From: Microcella daejeonensis
Lineage (GTDB): Bacteria; Actinomycetota; Actinomycetes; Actinomycetales; Microbacteriaceae
Reading direction: 5' to 3'
NCBI RefSeq assembly: GCF_026625045.1
Contig: NZ_CP113089.1
Location: 558,001 to 622,000, forward strand
DNA length: 64,000 bases
Of this stretch, positions 35,696 through 45,465 are shown in pieces. A program made the position numbers and the translations under genes. The number at the start of each line of letters is the position of its first letter. Position 1 is the stretch's first letter. The notes below the pieces were generated by a model that saw nothing but the letters and a program-made list of their open reading frames with translations, was not told where the DNA came from and did not search any database.

Positions 35696-37783
35696 TCAGG
35701 CCGCCGCGCCCGCCAGCGCCGGAGCGGGCGCCGCGGTCTGCTCGACCGGACGGCGCGTCCAGCGCTTGAGCGCGACGACGATGAGCGCGGTGACGACGGT
35801 TCCGGCGAGGATCGCGACGACGAAGCCGAGGAACGGCGTGATGGCGAAGAAGACGAACGCGCCGCCGTGGGGCGCGAGCGACTGCACGCCGAAGGCCATC
35901 GAGAGCGCGCCGGTGACCGCTCCGCCCGCCATCGAGGCGGCGATGACCCGCAGCGGGTCGGCCGCCGCGAAGGGGATGGCCCCCTCGCTGATGAAGGCGG
36001 CGCCGAGCAGCCAGGCGGCCTTGCCGTTCTCGCGCTCGACGGGCGTGAAGGCGGAGCGCGCGAGGACGGTCGAGGCGAACGCCATCGCGAGCGGCGGCAC
36101 CATGCCCGCCGCCATGACGGCGCCCATGATGAGGTACGGGGTCGTCGCGTCGGCCGAGGCGGCGGCGAGCCCGGCGGTGGCGAAGGCGTAGGCGACCTTG
36201 TTGACCGGGCCGCCGAGGTCGAAGCACATCATGAGGCCGAGGATGACGCCCACGAGCACGATGCCCGAGGATCCGGCGAGGCCGTCGAGCCACTCGCTCA
36301 GACCGGTCATCAGCGCCGCGATGGGGCGCCCGAGCACGAGCACCATGAGGCCGGATGCCGCGATCGAGGCGATGAGCGGGATGATCACGACGGGCATGAG
36401 ACCGCGCAGCCACCGCGGCGCCGGCAGGCGCGCCAGCCAGAGCGCGACCAGACCGGCGAGCAGACCGCCGATGATGCCGCCGATGAAGCCGGCGTTCATG
36501 AGAACGGCGACGGCGCCGGCGACGAAGCCCGGAGCGATGCCGGGCCGGTCGGCGATGGCGAAGGCGATGTAGCCCGCGAGCGCCGAGACGAGGAAGCCCA
36601 TCGACGTCGCGCCGATCATGAAGAAGACGGAGCCCAGGTAGAGGCCGAGCGGACCGAGGGAGAGGCCGTCGGTCGGGGTCGGCAGGTTCCAGAGCGAGTT
36701 GTCGATGATGATCGTCGCCGCGTTGTCGGTGACCGTGTACCCCGCGAGCGCGAAGCCGAGGGCGATGAGCAGACCGCCGCCGGCGACGAACGGGATCATG
36801 TAGCTGATGCCGGTCAGCAGGATGCGCTGGATGCGGCGCCCGAACGACTCCGAGGCGGCGGCCGTCGTCGCGGCTCCCGCGTCGGCGGTGCCGGCGACCC
36901 GCTCCCCGCGCGGGTCGCGCGCGGCGGCGAGCGCCTCGTCGATGAGCTGCACGGGCTGCTCGATGCCGCGCTTGACGCCGGAGCGCACGACGGGCTTGCC
37001 CGCGAACCGCTGCGGCTCGCGCACGTCGACGTCGGTGGCGAAGATGACGGCGTCGGCGGCCTCGATGACCTCGCGCGGCAAGGCCTGGTAGCCGCTCGAG
37101 CCCTGCGGCTCGACGACGAGCTCGACGCCCTCCCGCGTGCCGGCGGCGGTGAGCGCGTCGGCGGCCATGAAGGTGTGGGCGATGCCGGTGGCGCAGGCCG
37201 TCACCGCGACGATGCGGGCGGGGCGGCCGTCGACGTGACGGGCGGGGTCGGCGCCGGCCCCGGCGGTGGCGGCCGGAGCCGCGGCGGCGGGCGTCGACGT
37301 CGCGCTCGGTGCACCTGCGGGTGCCGGAGCGCCCTCACCGATCGCCTCGGCGACGATCGCGACGACGGCGTCGTCGTCGGTCGCGGCGCGCAGGCTCGCG
37401 GTGAAGTCGTCCTGCATGAGGCTGCGGGCGAGCTTCGAGAGCACGGCGAGGTGCGCCTGCGGGGCATCCGCCGGGGCCGCGATGAGGAACACGAGGTCGG
37501 AGGGGCCGTCGGCCGCTCCGAAGTCGACGGCGGGGGCGAGCCGGGCGAACACCAGCGCGGGCTCGGTGACGGCCGGGCTCTTGGCGTGCGGGATGGCGAT
37601 TCCGCCGGGCAGGCCGGTGGCATCCTGCTGCTCTCGCGCCCAGGCGTCGTCGAACAGGGCGCCGGCGTCGGTCGCGCGGCCCTGCGCGACCACCCGCTCG
37701 GCGAGGGAGCGGATGACGGCGGCCTTGTCGTCGCCCAGGGCGACGTCGAGACTCACCAGCTCTCGCGTGATCATCGGGGACAT
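35696..37783 (-). CDS. fruA: Fructose PTS permease EIIABC
   Basis: Membrane permease that takes up fructose and phosphorylates it to fructose 1-phosphate; 695 residues with three domains in order. EIIA spans about 1-150, with the phospho-His in GIAIPHAKSPA. An Ala/Pro linker follows. EIIB spans about 185-285, with the phospho-Cys in VTACATGIAHTFMAA. EIIC spans from about 315 to the end, with roughly eight helices and MMCFDLGGPVNKVAYAFA. The ATG at 37783 is preceded by AGGAGG. It lies between fruK and ptsH; the fruK-fruA gap of 130 bases contains a 17-bp repeat. Confidence 0.95.
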   Translation of the reverse strand: MSPMITRELVSLDVALGDDKAAVIRSLAERVVAQGRATDAGALFDDAWAREQQDATGLPGGIAIPHAKSPAVTEPALVFARLAPAVDFGAADGPSDLVFLIAAPADAPQAHLAVLSKLARSLMQDDFTASLRAATDDDAVVAIVAEAIGEGAPAPAGAPSATSTPAAAAPAATAGAGADPARHVDGRPARIVAVTACATGIAHTFMAADALTAAGTREGVELVVEPQGSSGYQALPREVIEAADAVIFATDVDVREPQRFAGKPVVRSGVKRGIEQPVQLIDEALAAARDPRGERVAGTADAGAATTAAASESFGRRIQRILLTGISYMIPFVAGGGLLIALGFALAGYTVTDNAATIIIDNSLWNLPTPTDGLSLGPLGLYLGSVFFMIGATSMGFLVSALAGYIAFAIADRPGIAPGFVAGAVAVLMNAGFIGGIIGGLLAGLVALWLARLPAPRWLRGLMPVVIIPLIASIAASGLMVLVLGRPIAALMTGLSEWLDGLAGSSGIVLVGVILGLMMCFDLGGPVNKVAYAFATAGLAAASADATTPYLIMGAVMAAGMVPPLAMAFASTVLARSAFTPVERENGKAAWLLGAAFISEGAIPFAAADPLRVIAASMAGGAVTGALSMAFGVQSLAPHGGAFVFFAITPFLGFVVAILAGTVVTALIVVALKRWTRRPVEQTAAPAPALAGAAA

Positions 37784-37827
37784 GCTGACCTCCTGCGGTC
37801 GATGGGATGCTGCACGGATGGGGTGGT

Positions 37828-37878
37828 GCTGTCGGTGCGGTGGGGCTGTCGGTGCGGTGACGCTGTCGGTGCGATGCG
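37828..37878. repeat. 17-bp tandem repeat in the fruK-fruA gap
   Basis: Three near-identical copies beginning GCTGTCGGTGCG at 37828, 37845 and 37862. It lies in the fruA leader within the operon. Confidence 0.75.
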
Positions 37879-37913
37879 GGATGCGGATGCCGCGGCGCTG
37901 CTGCGGCGAGGGT

Positions 37914-38891
37914 TCAGGCGAGCCGGTGGACGACGAGATCGTCGGCCGGCAGATCGTGGGGCGCGGGCGGCTGCGTGCCGGGGAGGGCGGCGGCCGCGGC
38001 GCCGTAGCGGATGGCGGTGCGCAGCCGCAGCGGCTCATCGGCGCCGGCGCTCTCGGCGAGCAGGTATCCGGCGAGCGAGCTGTCGCCCGCGCCGACGGTC
38101 GAGGCGAGGCGGATGCGCGGGGCGCGCGCGGCCCAGGCGCCGTCCGCGGTGACGAGCAGAGCGCCGCGGGATCCGAGGGTCACGAGCGCCGCCCGCGCTC
38201 GGACGGGCACGAGCTCGCGGGCGACCGCGAGCACGGCGGCGTCGGCCGCGGCGTGCGCCGCCTCGTCGGAGGTCTCCCCCTCGGGCTCCGGCAGGGCGGT
38301 GCCGACGAGCTCGGCGAGCTCCTCGTCGTTGGGCTTGACGAGGTCGGCGAGCCCGGCGTCGATCACGGCGCGCAGGGCGGGGCCGGAGGTGTCGACGGCC
38401 ACCCGCGGGGCGGACCCGCCGTAGGCCGCGCGCACGGCGTCGACGACGCGCACGTAGAAGTCGTCGGCGGCACCGGGGGGCAGCGAGCCCGCGAGCACGA
38501 GCCAGCGCGCCCCCGCGCAGGCGTCGACGACGGCCGCGACGAGGGCGCGGGCATCCTGATCGGTCATCGGCGAGCCGCTGAGGTTGAGCTTGGTCGTCTC
38601 GCCCGCGGGGTCGGCGATCGTGAGGTTCGCCCGCACGGCCCCGTGCACGGGAACGCACCGCGCGTCGACGCCCGCGGCCCGCAGCGGCACGGCGTAGGGG
38701 TCGTGCTCGGCGAGGGGCAGCACCGCGAGGGCTTGCTGCCCGGCGGCGGCGATCGCGCGGGCGACGTTGACGCCCTTGCCGCCCGCGTCCTCGCGCACGG
38801 AGGACGCAGCCTGCACCTCGCCGGGACGGAGCGGGGCGAGCAGAGTGATGGTGCGGTCGAGCGCGGGGTTGGCGGTGAGGGTGACGATCAT
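37914..38891 (-). CDS. fruK: 1-phosphofructokinase
   Basis: Converts fructose 1-phosphate, the product of FruA, to fructose 1,6-bisphosphate. PfkB/ribokinase fold of 325 residues: N-terminal MIVTLTANPALDRTI, substrate loop EDAGGKGVNVARAI and the ATP-site signature with catalytic Asp STVGAGDSSLAGYLL. The ATG overlaps the fruR stop (ATGA). Confidence 0.95.
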   Translation of the reverse strand: MIVTLTANPALDRTITLLAPLRPGEVQAASSVREDAGGKGVNVARAIAAAGQQALAVLPLAEHDPYAVPLRAAGVDARCVPVHGAVRANLTIADPAGETTKLNLSGSPMTDQDARALVAAVVDACAGARWLVLAGSLPPGAADDFYVRVVDAVRAAYGGSAPRVAVDTSGPALRAVIDAGLADLVKPNDEELAELVGTALPEPEGETSDEAAHAAADAAVLAVARELVPVRARAALVTLGSRGALLVTADGAWAARAPRIRLASTVGAGDSSLAGYLLAESAGADEPLRLRTAIRYGAAAAALPGTQPPAPHDLPADDLVVHRLA

Positions 38892-39709
38892 GCGCGCCAC
38901 ACCTCCACGTCGGCCTCGGCGAGGGCGGCGGCCAGGGCGGCATCGGGATGCCCGTCCGTGACGAGCACGTCGATCTCGTCGAGGCGGGCGAAGCCGACGA
39001 GCAGCTCGCGGCCGAGCTTGTCGGCGTCGGCGACCACCACCACGCGGCGCGCACTGCGCACGATCGCGCTCTTGACGGCGGCCTCGTCGGAGTCGGGCGT
39101 GCTCAGCCCGAAGCCCGCGGCGACGCCGTTGGTGCCGATCACCGCGACGTCGGGGCGCAGCTGCTCGATCGCGCGCACGGTCTCGGCGCCGACCGCGGCC
39201 CCGGTGAGCCCGCGCACGCGGCCGCCGAGCACGGTGAGCGCGAGACCGGGCGCCTCGGCGAGCGCCGGGGCGAGCTGGGCGGCGACGACGACGGCGTGGG
39301 TGACGACGCCGATGCCGCTCGGGTCGAGGCGGTCGGCGGCCGGCGCGGTGGGCGCGGTGCGCTCGACGAGGCGCGTGGCGACGGCGGCCGTGGTGGTGCC
39401 CGCGTCGAGGAAGAGCGAGCCGCGGAAGCCTGCGCCGAGGGCGTCGAGCGCGCGGCGGGCGATCGCGGTCTTCGCCGCCCCGTGCTGCTGGACGCGGTCG
39501 CTCAGGGACGGCTCGGCGGTGCTGACCCGGTCGGCGGCGACGGCCCCGCCGTGCACCCGGCGCAGGAGGCCGGCGGACTCGAGCTGGTCGAGGTCGCGGC
39601 GCACGGTCTCGGTCGTGACGTCGAACCGACGGGCGAGCTCGACGACGCTCACCCTGCCGTCGTCGGCGAGGAGCCGTTCGACGAGTTGCTGCCGCTCCGT
39701 TGCGTACAC
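38888..39709 (-). CDS. fruR: DeoR-family repressor of the fru operon
   Basis: Sugar-phosphate-sensing repressor of 273 residues. N-terminal helix-turn-helix VSVVELARRFDVTTETVRRD and the DeoR hallmark LLRRVHGGAV. The effector domain is isomerase-like (FLDAGTTTAAVATRLV; VIGTNGVAAGFGLSTPDSDE). I use the GTG at 39709 because GGAGGG sits seven bases upstream; an earlier GTG at 39736 has no such site. It is the first gene of fruR-fruK-fruA-ptsH and probably senses fructose 1-phosphate. Direct repeats of TTCCCACA upstream are a likely binding site. Confidence 0.92.
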   Translation of the reverse strand: MYATERQQLVERLLADDGRVSVVELARRFDVTTETVRRDLDQLESAGLLRRVHGGAVAADRVSTAEPSLSDRVQQHGAAKTAIARRALDALGAGFRGSLFLDAGTTTAAVATRLVERTAPTAPAADRLDPSGIGVVTHAVVVAAQLAPALAEAPGLALTVLGGRVRGLTGAAVGAETVRAIEQLRPDVAVIGTNGVAAGFGLSTPDSDEAAVKSAIVRSARRVVVVADADKLGRELLVGFARLDEIDVLVTDGHPDAALAAALAEADVEVWRA

Positions 39710-39729
39710 CGTTGTGCCCTCCGTTGGAT

Positions 39730-39757
39730 TTCCCACACGTTACAACGCATTCCCACA
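39730..39757. promoter_or_regulatory. Candidate FruR operator: two direct repeats
   Basis: TTCCCACA at 39730-39737 and 39750-39757, exactly 20 bp apart (two helical turns), directly upstream of fruR. The minus strand reads TGTGGGAA twice. Confidence 0.5.
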
Positions 39758-39810
39758 TAAAACAAGATCCGAGTTCTGCGACTTACGGTGGAGGGGACGC
39801 GGGGCGATGA

Positions 39811-40013
39811 GCGGGGCCGGCCGGGAGCGGAGCGACTGCGGGAACGGCGGGGTCGGTCGGAGAGCGGGACGGCTGCGGGAACGGCGGGGCCGGCCGGGAG
39901 CGGAGCGACTGCGGGAACGGCGGGGTCGGTCGGAGAGCGGGGCGCCTGCGGGAACGGCGGGGTCGGTCGGAGAGCGGAGCGACTGCGGGAACAGCGGGGC
40001 CGGCAGGGAGCAG
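39811..40013. repeat. 36/37-bp tandem repeat array
   Basis: About five and a half copies; unit starts (GCGGGAACGGCGGGG) at 39838, 39875, 39911, 39948 and 39985, i.e. spacings of 37, 36, 37 and 37. Two unit types alternate in their second half. It lies between the divergent-end fru and gal regions, where no gene is credible. Confidence 0.85.
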
Positions 40014-40053
40014 TGCACGGCCGGCGACGGGGCGCGGGTTTCCCCCTCGCGCG

Positions 40054-40112
40054 CCTTCCACTCTGCAGGAAGGATCCGATCATCCCTCGCATAAGTCCTG
40101 CACAGTGGAAGG
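40054..40112. repeat. Large imperfect inverted repeat
   Basis: CTTCCACTCTGCAGGA (40055-40070) pairs with TCCTGCACAGTGGAAG (40096-40111) with one mismatch, plus one more pair outside (40054/40112). The loop is 25 bases. It could be a transcriptional insulator or the remnant of a small mobile repeat. Confidence 0.65.
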
Positions 40113-40284
40113 AGCTCGAAAGGGAGTGGCTGACCCGTCGGCCGAGATGTGCGCCCGTGGGAGAGGGGTCCGTGGTCACGACGCGACGCGCCGCGCCGCG
40201 CCGCGCCGAAACAGCGGTTCGCGTCGAGGCGACGCTTCCGTAGTGCCGCTTCGGCAGAAAACGTCGTCTCGGCGCCGGCACCGG

Positions 40285-40347
40285 ACGGGCCGTGCGCGTC
40301 ACCGAACGGGCCGTGCGCGTCACCGCACGGGCCGCGCGCGTCACCGC
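40285..40347. repeat. 21-bp tandem repeat
   Basis: Three copies beginning ACGGGCCG at 40285, 40306 and 40327, each running to GTCACCG. They are part of the gene-free stretch from 39758 to 40510 (about 750 bases), which otherwise shows only GC-rich, non-coding-looking sequence. Confidence 0.8.
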
Positions 40348-40510
40348 TGGCGCAGATACAGGACTCGACGACCCGTGACCGGCGTGCCGCGGCGAGGAGG
40401 AGCGCGACGCGCCGACGCAGTCCTGCATTTGTGCACCGCGACGAGGCCAGGCGCCGGCTCGGCGCGGTCTGGAGGGTGCGGTGGCGGGCGCGGCGGGCGG
40501 GATACCCGGC

Positions 40511-41449
40511 TCAGGCCTGGCGCGTGATGCCCCAGCTGCCCGACCACGAGGCGCCGGGCTCGATCCAGCGCAGGCCGAGACCCGAGTTGAGCGCGTCGGC
40601 CGGAGCCGTCATGGGCTCGACCGCGATCGCGGTGGTGAGCCCGTCGGGCGTCGGGAAGATGCGCGTGATGAAGACCTGCAACCACTCCCAGTCGCCCTGC
40701 TGCCACAGCGTGGTGCTCGCGCCGTCGGGCGCAGCGACGGTGGTGCGGATGAGCCCGTCGTCATCCGGCTCGACGCGCCAGGCGTCGTCGAACTCGAGAC
40801 CCTCGATGAGGGTGGGCGACGTCAGGTCGAAGCGGGTGCCGGCCACGGGTTCGAGGCCCTCGGGGTTGAGGCGGGCATCCACCATCACGTGCTCGGCGGT
40901 GCGCGCCGTGATCGTCAGCGACTCGACCGAGTGCTCGCCCACCCGCAGGAACGGGTGCGTGCCGACCGCGTAGGGAGCGGCCGCCGAGCCGAGGTTCGTG
41001 ACCGCGTGGGTGACGCGCACGCCATCGGGCACCAGCTCGTAGGCGACCGTCGTCCACAGGTGGAACGGGTAGCCGTGCTGCGGGACGACCGCGGCGCCGA
41101 GCGTCACCGAGGAGTCGGTGCGGTCGACCAGGCGGTACGCGCCGTAGCGCAGCAGACCGTGGATGGCGTTGTTCTTCGCGACCTCGGTGATGTCGAGCTG
41201 CTGCGCCTCGCCGTCGAGGGTCCAGCGGCCGTCGCGCACGCGGTTCGGCCACGGCACCAGCACGATGCCGTCGCCGAACGGCGGCGTCGCGCTCTCGGGG
41301 TAGGGCTGGGTGAGGTCGTGCCCGTCGACCGTGAGCTGCCGCAGCGCCGCGGCGACCTCGGTGACGACGGCCTCGACCGGGCCGTTCGGGCCGTCGAGGC
41401 GGAGGGCGTACTGCTCGCCCGTGGGCGCGGGAGCGGAGGTCGGAGTCAC
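40511..41449 (-). CDS. galM: Aldose 1-epimerase family protein
   Basis: Mutarotase interconverting alpha and beta anomers of galactose or glucose, the entry step of the Leloir pathway; 312 residues. Catalytic histidines are in KNNAIHGLLRYG and YAVGTHPFLRVG, and the general base Glu is in IAVEPMTAPADALN. The GTG start lies nine bases after the stop of the DeoR gene, so the two form a unit divergent from galTK. Confidence 0.9.
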   Translation of the reverse strand: MTPTSAPAPTGEQYALRLDGPNGPVEAVVTEVAAALRQLTVDGHDLTQPYPESATPPFGDGIVLVPWPNRVRDGRWTLDGEAQQLDITEVAKNNAIHGLLRYGAYRLVDRTDSSVTLGAAVVPQHGYPFHLWTTVAYELVPDGVRVTHAVTNLGSAAAPYAVGTHPFLRVGEHSVESLTITARTAEHVMVDARLNPEGLEPVAGTRFDLTSPTLIEGLEFDDAWRVEPDDDGLIRTTVAAPDGASTTLWQQGDWEWLQVFITRIFPTPDGLTTAIAVEPMTAPADALNSGLGLRWIEPGASWSGSWGITRQA

Positions 41450-41458
41450 GGCGCCAGA

Positions 41459-42256
41459 CTACCGACGGTGCGGGGCGACCTCGCGCACGCGCAGCCCGGC
41501 GGCGCGCAGCGCGGCCGCATCCCCCGCATCGATGCCGGAGTCGGTGATGAGCTCGTCGATCTCGGCGAGCGCCGCCACCCGCCCCAGGTGCGCCTGCCCG
41601 ACCTTCGAGGAGTCGGCGACGAGCACGCGCTCGCCCGCGCTGTCGACCATGCGCCGCTTCACCTCGGCCTCGGGCAGGTTGACGTTCGTGACCCCGTGCT
41701 CGAGATGCACGCCCGTCGCCCCGAGGATGGCGAGATCGGCGCGCACCCCCTCGAGCAGCGTGGTCGCGAGCGGGTTGACGAGCGAGTGCTGCAGCGAGCG
41801 CACCGTGCCGCCCGTCACGACGACCGTGAGACGCGGGATGCCCGGCTCGAGCGCCAGCGCGATGGCGAGCCCGTTCGTCACCACCACGACCTCCTGCAGC
41901 TCGACGCGGGCGACGAGCGCGTGGGCCACGGCCAGGGTGGTGGATCCGACGTCGAGCAGCACGCTCTGCCCCGACTGCACGCGCGCCGCCGCGGCCTCGG
42001 CGATGGCCGACTTGGCACGGGCGAGCCGGGCGCGGGACTGCTCGAGGCTCGACTCGCGCTCGGCGACGAGCCCGCGCGGCATCGCCCCGCCGTGCACGCG
42101 GGTGAGGCGCCCGTCGGCCTCGAGCGCGGCGAGGTCGGTGCGCACGGTGACCTCGCTGACGCCGAGCTCGCGGGCGAGGTCGGCGACGCGGGCGAAGCCG
42201 CGGCGCGCGACCGCGCCGGCGAGGCGCTCGCGCCGGCGCGGGGCGGTGTCGGCCAT
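41459..42256 (-). CDS. DeoR-family repressor, probably of galactose genes
   Basis: 265-residue regulator: helix-turn-helix FARVADLARELGVSEVTVRTD followed by LTRVHGGAMPRG, and the isomerase-like effector domain (LLDVGSTTLAVAHALV; ILGATGVHLEHGVTNVNLPE). GAGAGG precedes the ATG. It is cotranscribed with galM and divergent from galTK. The inverted repeats at 42334-42383 are its likely operators. The inducing sugar phosphate is not known. Confidence 0.9.
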   Translation of the reverse strand: MADTAPRRRERLAGAVARRGFARVADLARELGVSEVTVRTDLAALEADGRLTRVHGGAMPRGLVAERESSLEQSRARLARAKSAIAEAAAARVQSGQSVLLDVGSTTLAVAHALVARVELQEVVVVTNGLAIALALEPGIPRLTVVVTGGTVRSLQHSLVNPLATTLLEGVRADLAILGATGVHLEHGVTNVNLPEAEVKRRMVDSAGERVLVADSSKVGQAHLGRVAALAEIDELITDSGIDAGDAAALRAAGLRVREVAPHRR

Positions 42257-42333
42257 GGAGAGCCTCTCGGGTCGGGCGGAGTGGGCGGGACGAGCGGGCG
42301 GGTGGGCGGGCGGGCGGGACGAGCATCCAGCCC

Positions 42334-42361
42334 GCTTTCGGAACTCGTCGAAAACGAAAGC
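42334..42361. promoter_or_regulatory. Inverted repeat before galT (operator candidate)
   Basis: GCTTTCG (42334-42340) and CGAAAGC (42355-42361), centres 21 bp apart; AAAACGAAAG resembles DeoR-family half-sites. Confidence 0.5.
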
Positions 42362-42367
42362 ACGCCT

Positions 42368-42383
42368 CTTGCGTTTGCGCAAG
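42368..42383. promoter_or_regulatory. Palindrome overlapping the galT promoter
   Basis: CTTGCG-TTTG-CGCAAG, immediately upstream of the -10 box; could block polymerase when bound. Confidence 0.5.
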
Positions 42384-42393
42384 GGATCGGCCG

Positions 42394-42399
42394 TAGCCT
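42394..42399 (+). promoter_or_regulatory. Leaderless promoter -10 box of galTK
   Basis: TAGCCT, six bases (GGGATC), then the galT ATG. Confidence 0.55.
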
Positions 42400-42405
42400 G
42401 GGATC

Positions 42406-43529
42406 ATGCCGATCACCCTGCGCACCGACACGCTCGCCGATGGCCGCGAGCTGCTCTACTTCGACGACGCCGACACGACGCTCGGGCCCGAGCGCGGCAT
42501 CGACGCCCGCGTGCTCGACCCCCGGCCCGCCACGGCGAGCATGCGCCAGGACGTGCTGACCGGCGACTGGGTCTCGATCGCGAGCAACCGGCAGAACCGC
42601 GTCTTCCTGCCGCCGGCCGACCAGGATCCGCTCGCGCCGCAGACCGCCGCCAACCCGAGCGAGATCCCGAGCCGCTACGACGTCGCCGTGTTCGAGAACC
42701 GCTCCCCCAGCTTCGGCCCGGCCCTCGAGCACGAGAACGCGCCGGCCGACCTCGCCGATCTCGCCGCCATCGGCCTCGAGCGCACCCGCACGAGCGTGGG
42801 GCGCTGCGAGGTCGTGTGCTTCTCGCCCGAGCACGAGGGCTCGTTCGGCTCGCAGACCGTCAGCCGGGCGCGCACCGTCATCGAGGCGTGGAGCCAGCGC
42901 ACCGCCGCGCTGAGCGCGATGCCGGGCATCCAGCAGGTCTTCGTCTTCGAGAACCGGGGGCAGGAGATCGGCGTCACGCTCGGCCATCCGCACGGGCAGA
43001 TCTACGCGTACCCCTTCATCACGCCGCGCACGAGCGCCCTGCTGCGCTCGGTCGCGGCGGTCGGCGACGACCTGTTCGCGCAGATCCTCGCGAGCGAGCA
43101 GCAGAGCGAGCGCGTGCTGATCCGCGGGGAGCACTTCACCGCCTTCGTGCCCTTCGCCGCGCGCTGGCCGCTCGAGATCCACCTGCTGCCGCACCGGCAC
43201 GTGCCCGACCTCGCCGGCCTCACCGACGAGGAGAAGGACGAGCTCGCCCCCCTCTACCGCCGCCTGCTGCGCGGGCTCGACGCCCTCTACGACACCCCCA
43301 CCCCGTACATCGCCGCCTGGCACCAGGCGCCCGTGCACGAGGGGCGGGATGCCGTGCGCCTGATGCTGCAGGTGACGAGCCCGCGGCGCGCGGCTGACAA
43401 ACTGAAGTACCTCGCCGGGTCGGAGGCCGCCATGGGCGCCTTCATCGGCGACGTCGCGCCCGAGACCCAGGCCGCGTTCATCCGCTCCGGCATCGAGAAG
43501 GCCGACATGACCGAGAAGGCAGACCAGCA

Positions 43530-43533
<4 letters not shown>
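42406..43533 (+). CDS. galT: Galactose-1-phosphate uridylyltransferase
   Basis: Leloir pathway enzyme exchanging UMP between UDP-glucose and galactose 1-phosphate; 375 residues. HIT-superfamily fold with the nucleophilic His in LGHPHGQIYAYPF, plus the second His-rich element EIHLLPHRHVPDL. The N-terminal VSIASNRQNRVFLPP region is typical. It overlaps galK by four bases (GTGA). Together with galM and the divergent DeoR gene it forms a compact galactose locus; galE is not in the window. Confidence 0.95.
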
Positions 43534-44690
<1,157 letters not shown>

Positions 44691-44917
44691 TCGGCGCGCA
44701 GGACCGCGGGCCGATCTCCTGCGCCATCGAGGACATGCGGAGGACGGCATGCACTGCACGACCACGGATGCTCGTGGGTCGCGTTCGTCGGAGGAGGAGA
44801 TTCCGCGGCCTCCGATGAGCGACCCTGGATGCCCGCTGAACGCTGGTCGAATCCCCGCTCCTCCGTCCAATACATTCGAACGCATACACTCGCTCGACTG
44901 AATCGGACACCCGCACC

Positions 44918-45181
44918 ATGAGCTCGCTCCTCTCCCTCTCCGGCCGCACCTCCCCCGCGCGGCAGCTGCAGTGGCTCAGCCCGCAGAAGGGCCTCTGGGT
45001 CGCCTCGGAGCACACGGCCGAGGGCATGGCGCACGCCGGGTACGTCGAGCTCGTCGGCACCGGGTACGTCGTCGCCGACGGCGTCGGCCGGCACCTCGGC
45101 CGCTTCGCGACCCGCGCCGCCGCCCAGCGCGCCCTGCGCACGAGCCGCCTGCGGCGCCGCGATCAGCGCGCGAGCGCCTGA
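44918..45181 (+). CDS. Small hypothetical protein, 87 residues
   Basis: Short, very basic C-terminus (LRTSRLRRRDQR) after a compact beta-rich part (LWVASEHTAEGMAHAGYVELV; GTGYVVADGVGRHLGRF). ATG with no good ribosome-binding site; CATACACT about 30 bases upstream looks like a -10 region. Codon use has the third-position GC bias of its neighbours, which supports coding. No family is recognised. Confidence 0.5.
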   Translation: MSSLLSLSGRTSPARQLQWLSPQKGLWVASEHTAEGMAHAGYVELVGTGYVVADGVGRHLGRFATRAAAQRALRTSRLRRRDQRASA

Positions 45182-45270
45182 GCGCCTCCGCACCCACGAC
45201 GTCGCGCGAGCGCCTGACCGGCCTCGGGCATCCCCCCCGCCCCGCCCCCCATCAGCAGAACGAGGCCCCC

Positions 45271-45375
45271 GTGACCACCGCCAGCATCTCCTCCGCCGCC
45301 CCGACAACCGAGGCCGTCATGATCGAGCTCGCACCGACGCAGGCGATCGACATGACCGCGCTTCTGCGCGACTGA
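45271..45375 (+). CDS. Possible 34-residue peptide
   Basis: GTG start five bases after AACGAGG. The peptide is Thr/Ala-rich at the start and ends IDMTALLRD; neutral to acidic, without signal or membrane segment. It follows the 87-residue gene by 89 bases on the same strand. Could be a chance ORF. Confidence 0.3.
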   Translation: MTTASISSAAPTTEAVMIELAPTQAIDMTALLRD

Positions 45376-45465
45376 CCGGCGGCGCTCGGCGCGATCACCG
45401 CCGACCGCTGCGTGACGGAGGAGCGGCGCCCGGCGGGCGACCGCCGAGCGCGACGATCGGCGCGA

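Noticed and set aside
39811..40013. Possible CRISPR array
   Set aside because: The units are contiguous, with no unique spacers between repeats, and no cas genes are present.
39649..40428. Long Arg/Pro-rich frames on both strands in the repeat region
   Set aside because: They arise from GC-rich tandem repeats (21 and 36/37 bp) without stop codons; no domain, no ribosome-binding site, and both strands are open at once.
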